Positions 60,051 through 64,000 of a stretch of 64,000 nt of DNA are shown here, in pieces. This stretch comes from Coffea arabica (lineage: Eukaryota > Streptophyta > Magnoliopsida > Gentianales > Rubiaceae), in contig NC_092312.1 in assembly GCF_036785885.1 (NCBI RefSeq), positions 17,192,001 through 17,256,000 of the forward strand, read 5' to 3'. Position 1 is the first letter of the stretch, and each line of letters begins with the position of its first letter. Under the pieces are notes generated by a model. The model did not search any database, was not told where the DNA came from, and saw only the letters and a list, made by a program, of their open reading frames with translations. The position numbers and the translations under genes were made by a program.

Positions 60051-62900
60051 CATAATTGGATTTTAATTACAATTAATTAACTTAATTATTATCTGAACAA
60101 TCATTATCATATTTATGTCCCCATGTTTAGCCGATACCCTTTCTTCTTTTTCGGTTTTACCTCTTTGATTTTATTATGGCTATTAAATTTTTGGTGGAAT
60201 GCATAGCTTTCTCTTTAAATTGAGATGAATTTTTTGGATTTGTCTTCTTCGATTGTAGTTTTTTTTTCTGATAATTGGTTTATTCAATAACTCCATATAG
60301 TTTGCCTTTTAATACTTCTAATTCCAAAAACTGACTAATTGTATTATTTTTCTTAGTAGATCTCAGAGATTCTGTCTCTGGTCAAAGTACAATTTGAGAT
60401 AATATTGTCACTTTCTAAAATAATCAGAAAATCAATTTTATCATCTTCTTCTCTTCAGCCAAGGTATTATCTCTTTATTTAAGTCAAATAACCTTATTTC
60501 TCATGAACTTTCTCCTATTATTCTTGACTCCAGGGATCTGTTGACTACATTCCAGCAGTTATAGTTCAAGTAGTTATTTTTTCATGTAATATGATTTGGA
60601 ATTCAACTTGTGTTTATTTTAATTGGGAATTTTATGATTGTAAAATTTATTAACTTAGAATTTTGTACTTCATTGAAACTAAAAAAGAAAATTAATCATG
60701 CTACATAATACTAAGATGTCATTTGCACTTTATTTGCTTTCCATGTTATGATCTCGTTCTTGTATTATACTGTTTATATAGTTTCAAATACCAAAAATGT
60801 ACTTTTTTATACTATGTAAAAGAATTTGTAGTGGAATTTGATTAGTTTAAATGCTTTAACTACAGCACCATTTTGATTGCATTGTATTAATTCATTTACT
60901 CATAATTGTATGTTGTACAATGATAAATAATGTTTCTTGATTTGATTGAAGCAACTATTATCCATAGTTCAAACGAGTCAATTAAGTAGAGATGTTATGT
61001 TTGATACTTATACAAGTAAACATTGGAAAATATCATTAAGCAGTTTCTACCTATAGTTTGCAATTCGAATTCACATGAGGAATTTCTTCTAATTTTACTT
61101 ACCATTTTCTACAATTTTAAATTTAGAAAATATTATTTATACCAATTTTTTATGATCAAGATAGTTTCAATTCAGATCAGTAACAATTATGCAGATTTAA
61201 ATTTATTTATGAGATTATAAAGAAATGCTTCTAGCAAAAAACACCAAATCTAAATAGTTTTTACAAAACTTTGAAAAAAATCACTTAAGTTTCTTATCTA
61301 TCTATCATTTTCGGGCATTATTATCTCTGTAAGAAACATGTGATTAAGTTGTATTATACCCACCAAATTATATAAATAGTTAGTAAAAAAAATAAAATTA
61401 TTTTAGATTAGATTGGACGCAAAGTGATTGATGGATAAATTTGACTTGATAATTCAGGTTGATCTTAAGTCGAGAGAGAATCAGAAGCATTGCTTGAGGG
61501 ATCTTTCACGAACATATATAGATTCGAGAGATGAAGGGTCCAATTGATACTTTAAAATATTTTATCATATTGGATAAGTTTTAGAAGAAACCTTTGAATA
61601 CTTTTCAATTGCACTTCAAACATTCTTACATTTTCAAACTACCATTATCTTTGCAGTTGAAATTCAAACATAACATTTGATCACAACGGATTCTTATATA
61701 GTATAACGATAAGGATGTTTTATTGCACATTATTTTTATTAACTCACTATGTAACTTATGATTTTTCTATTAAAATCACATGATAAAATCATCATACTTC
61801 AGTTCATATACTACAAAATATTAAACAATAATTATTAATTATCTTGAATCACAAGCACCAAATTCCTGTGCGTCGCGGGGGCTGTTCCTCCCTAGCCTTC
61901 TAAACAAGCATTTGTATTGCACAACAGCAAACAAACTGTAAACTATAGATAATTATTGAATTTTAATAACTTTCTAATAACTTATGCTATATTATCTTCT
62001 GATAAATTTTCTTTTTTTTTTATATTTTAATTGACTTCTGCTTATATATATATATATATATATAATATTTCTTTCTTAATTTACACATTCACAGTGTGTG
62101 CTTATTCCTTTAGTTAGATTAAATTGCAAACGTGAATGCTCTAAGATTAAGCTATGAAATAATTTTAATAGGATCAATATTCTATACACTGACAGTGTAT
62201 AGATTTTCATTATTGAATGCATGATACATAATTCGAATTTGAATTTAAAATTCAAATTTTACAAATATTTCATGTATTCGATCGTAATAATATATATATG
62301 TACGGTCGGTATATATATAATACACTTATTTTTATAATCCAATACAGTACCTCTTGCCTTTAACAACTACATTCCTATGTCACTTGAATTAAGTATGCAT
62401 CATACATTCCTGTACTTCCTTATGCAGAGCACATGACTTGATTTGAGAAATTGGATTAACCTGAAAATACTTTTGCAGTGCAGAGGCAGTGAACCATTGC
62501 TCGTATTGAAAATAGATAAATTCGAAATGCGCGTAAATTTACTCGAAAGCCACTTGATTGACTACATTAAAATAAATAAATATATACATGTATATAAACA
62601 AAAGTAATGCTAGTAGTATAAAAAAGCTGGCTCCGGCCTGGAAGCCACCTAAAGCAAAACCATGCACAAAAAGTAAAATCAGCAGTAAATATTTGACAAG
62701 TGACGACGTTAATACAGCAGAGCGAAGCGCAGGGTCTTGTGTCTGACTCCTTAGTTGCACCTGTCCTTGTCTGCTCCTCTGGGTTGCTTCTCCAAACGGA
62801 CCAAACCCCAACCCCCCGCTCTCTCTCTCTCTCTCTCTCCGGCATTTTTACTTTTATTTTTATCTGGTCCGTTCTCAAATCTCTGTACGTCCCTGCTACT
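60051..62900. other. AT-rich region without genes
   Basis: Interior of the candidate Helitron to about 61895, then ordinary AT-rich DNA with (TA)n at about 62044-62063. A (CT)n microsatellite at 62818-62840 probably lies in the leader of a gene beginning further right. Confidence 0.4.
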
Positions 62901-62946
62901 AGATTTTTTGGAGTAGAAGGATACTGAAGCATTAAGATTTAGTGCA

Positions 62947-62976
62947 ATGGAGGCTGAGAAATTGATTGGCGAATAA
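62947..62976 (+). other. Possible upstream ORF (9 codons)
   Basis: ATG at 62947 opens nine codons (MEAEKLIGE) ending TAA, in what looks like a leader after a CT-rich stretch. If the next ATG at 63017 is the real start, this would be a uORF. Weak. Confidence 0.2.
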
Positions 62977-63016
62977 CAAAATCAGAAAGAGCATAGGACC
63001 CAAAACTGTATTGAAA

Positions 63017-63308
63017 ATGAGCAAACATCTGTTAAACGAAGGGTAAGTTTGACGAAGTTCTCAGTTTTATCTTGATTAATGGGACTCCATACCAAGTTCT
63101 TCTTTCACATTTCTTTCATTTTTTGCTTTTTTTTTTAATGTGCTCCTATTTGACTTGTTTTTGAAAAAAATTTGGTTTCTTCTTCTTGTTGCATTATTTT
63201 TTCCCGGTTGAGCAACAGAAGAGGAAGAAGAAGGACGAGATGCCCATGGAAAAGAAGAAAAAGGTGATTGCAGGAAACCCAAAAGCTCCTAAATCGAAAT
63301 CGAAGAAA
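63017..63308 (+). CDS. Possible 5' part of a further gene, perhaps a third B3-like copy (partial, structure unresolved)
   Basis: A Lys-rich segment at 63219-63308 (KRKKKDEMPMEKKKK, ending KSKSKK) sits between an AG acceptor and a GTACGA donor. It closely resembles exon 2 of B3 gene 2 in length (90 against 84 nt), Lys richness, phase and donor sequence (GTACGA in both, and also at exon 1 of B3 gene 1). A candidate first exon starts at ATG 63017 with a GTAAGT donor after 63042, but its phase does not join this segment, so another first exon or an internal start (ATG 63240) may be used. No B3 domain is seen before the window ends. Confidence 0.3.
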
Positions 63309-64000
63309 GTACGAAAGCTTATTTCAGTTTCACCCTACCTTTTTAGTTTATTCGGTCGCTATAGCTCATGGATCTGTGCCATCTCTTTCTACCATGTCTT
63401 TAAGATTGCCTCGATGTTTCTTCTTTCACTTTTGTTTGCTGTGGATGCATGTTTTAACGGGTTGGATTTCAGGGTTTTCCCCTTTACTATTAGCTAGTTT
63501 GTTATTGGGAGATTTTAAGAGAATTTCAAAACTTCAAACCCTAGTCTTGTTTCCGCATCATGCTGTGCTCGTTTGCTTATGAATGATGTAATTGTCGTGC
63601 TAATTATGCTTCTTCAATGTGGATTTTTACTTTATGTTGTTGTCTTTTACTGTCTTCATTCTTCTTGGTTCAGTTAGATCTAATCTCAATATATAGGGTC
63701 ACCCCCAGCAAATTTGGGTACAAGTGTCTACTTGATTAACTTTTTTAGTGGTGAAATATATTTATATACGAAAAGCTGCATGATCCATCAAAGACCAAGT
63801 GGAAGGAAACATCCCTGTTACAAGCATTGATAAACTAATATGGTGCACATTATTTGTTTCAAGAAAAAGAAAGGAGAACACTTACAATTTGTAAAACGAT
63901 TGATCTGCTCATGGGGAATCAAAATGTGTCTTGGGATTCATTTGACAAAAATCTAGAGAAGACTATGAGGAGTTTGGGATGGTGAGCAATGGGAAGACTT
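63309..64000 (+). other. Window end: probable intron or unassigned DNA
   Basis: T-rich sequence after the GTACGA donor, consistent with an intron. The last 100 bases contain a short open frame (MGNQNVSWDSFDKN...) with no recognised motif. Nothing further can be assigned. Confidence 0.3.

Larger units (their letters stand above)
59181..61895 (+). mobile_element. Candidate non-autonomous Helitron
   Basis: The possible 5' end begins TCCTTATATTATATAAGAAC after an A. The possible 3' end is CTAG at 61892-61895, preceded by a GC-rich hairpin-like segment (CCTGTGCGTCGCGGGGG) in an otherwise AT-rich setting, the arrangement seen at many plant Helitron 3' ends. A partial inverse of the 5' end occurs near 61691-61715. 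No Rep/helicase coding is present. The host base after CTAG is C rather than the expected T, which weakens the call. Confidence 0.4.

Noticed and set aside
62539-62932. Minus-strand ORFs across the (CT)n microsatellite
   Set aside because: Driven by the GA repeat; no conserved content.

Overview
The window is nuclear DNA of a flowering plant, most likely a eudicot. Genes are split by GT-AG introns with plant-like spacing, intergenic DNA is very AT-rich and full of small DNA transposons, and the gene set is plant-typical: class I carboxylesterases, the organellar presequence protease PreP, a KRP/ICK CDK inhibitor, a DUF829/TMEM53 hydrolase and B3-domain proteins. The species cannot be fixed from the sequence alone. 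There are no bacterial-style operons and no CRISPR.

Layout. 1-1364: AT-rich upstream DNA. 1365-5218: two intronless tandem carboxylesterase (CXE) genes on +. 6573-16296: a complete 19-exon PreP gene on +, 1077 codons, with intact HILEH zinc motif and an unusual GC-AG first intron. 16297-22944: repeat-rich gap with CGAG-rich repeats, two hAT-like MITEs and a 33-base G run. 22945-24220: a four-exon KRP gene on +, 201 aa. 24221-35970: gene-poor DNA with a Stowaway MITE and a 3.06-kb Mutator-like MITE (perfect 9-bp target duplication) that carries a second, extremely AT-rich inverted-repeat element. 35976-41585: a young, apparently whole Ty1/copia retrotransposon on -. 42662-45138: a seven-exon DUF829/TMEM53-like gene on + with an in-frame TAA in exon 5. 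45139-49875: gap with relatives of the same MITEs. 49876-57746: two tandem B3-domain genes on + whose central exons have identical lengths. 57747-62900: a candidate Helitron with a tandem duplication split by a MITE. About 62900-63308: what may be the 5' part of a further gene, running off the window.

How the genes relate. The CXE pair and the B3 pair are local duplicates. PreP, KRP and TMEM53 are unrelated single-copy housekeeping or regulatory genes. I see no gene cluster that works as one pathway and no clear undescribed multi-gene system. The more unusual material is the nested MITE, the premature stop in the TMEM53-like gene, the GC-AG intron, the changed C-terminus of one B3 duplicate, and several repeat structures whose order of insertion can be read from the sequence. 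All exon borders were worked out by hand from splice dinucleotides, reading phase and remembered family sequence.
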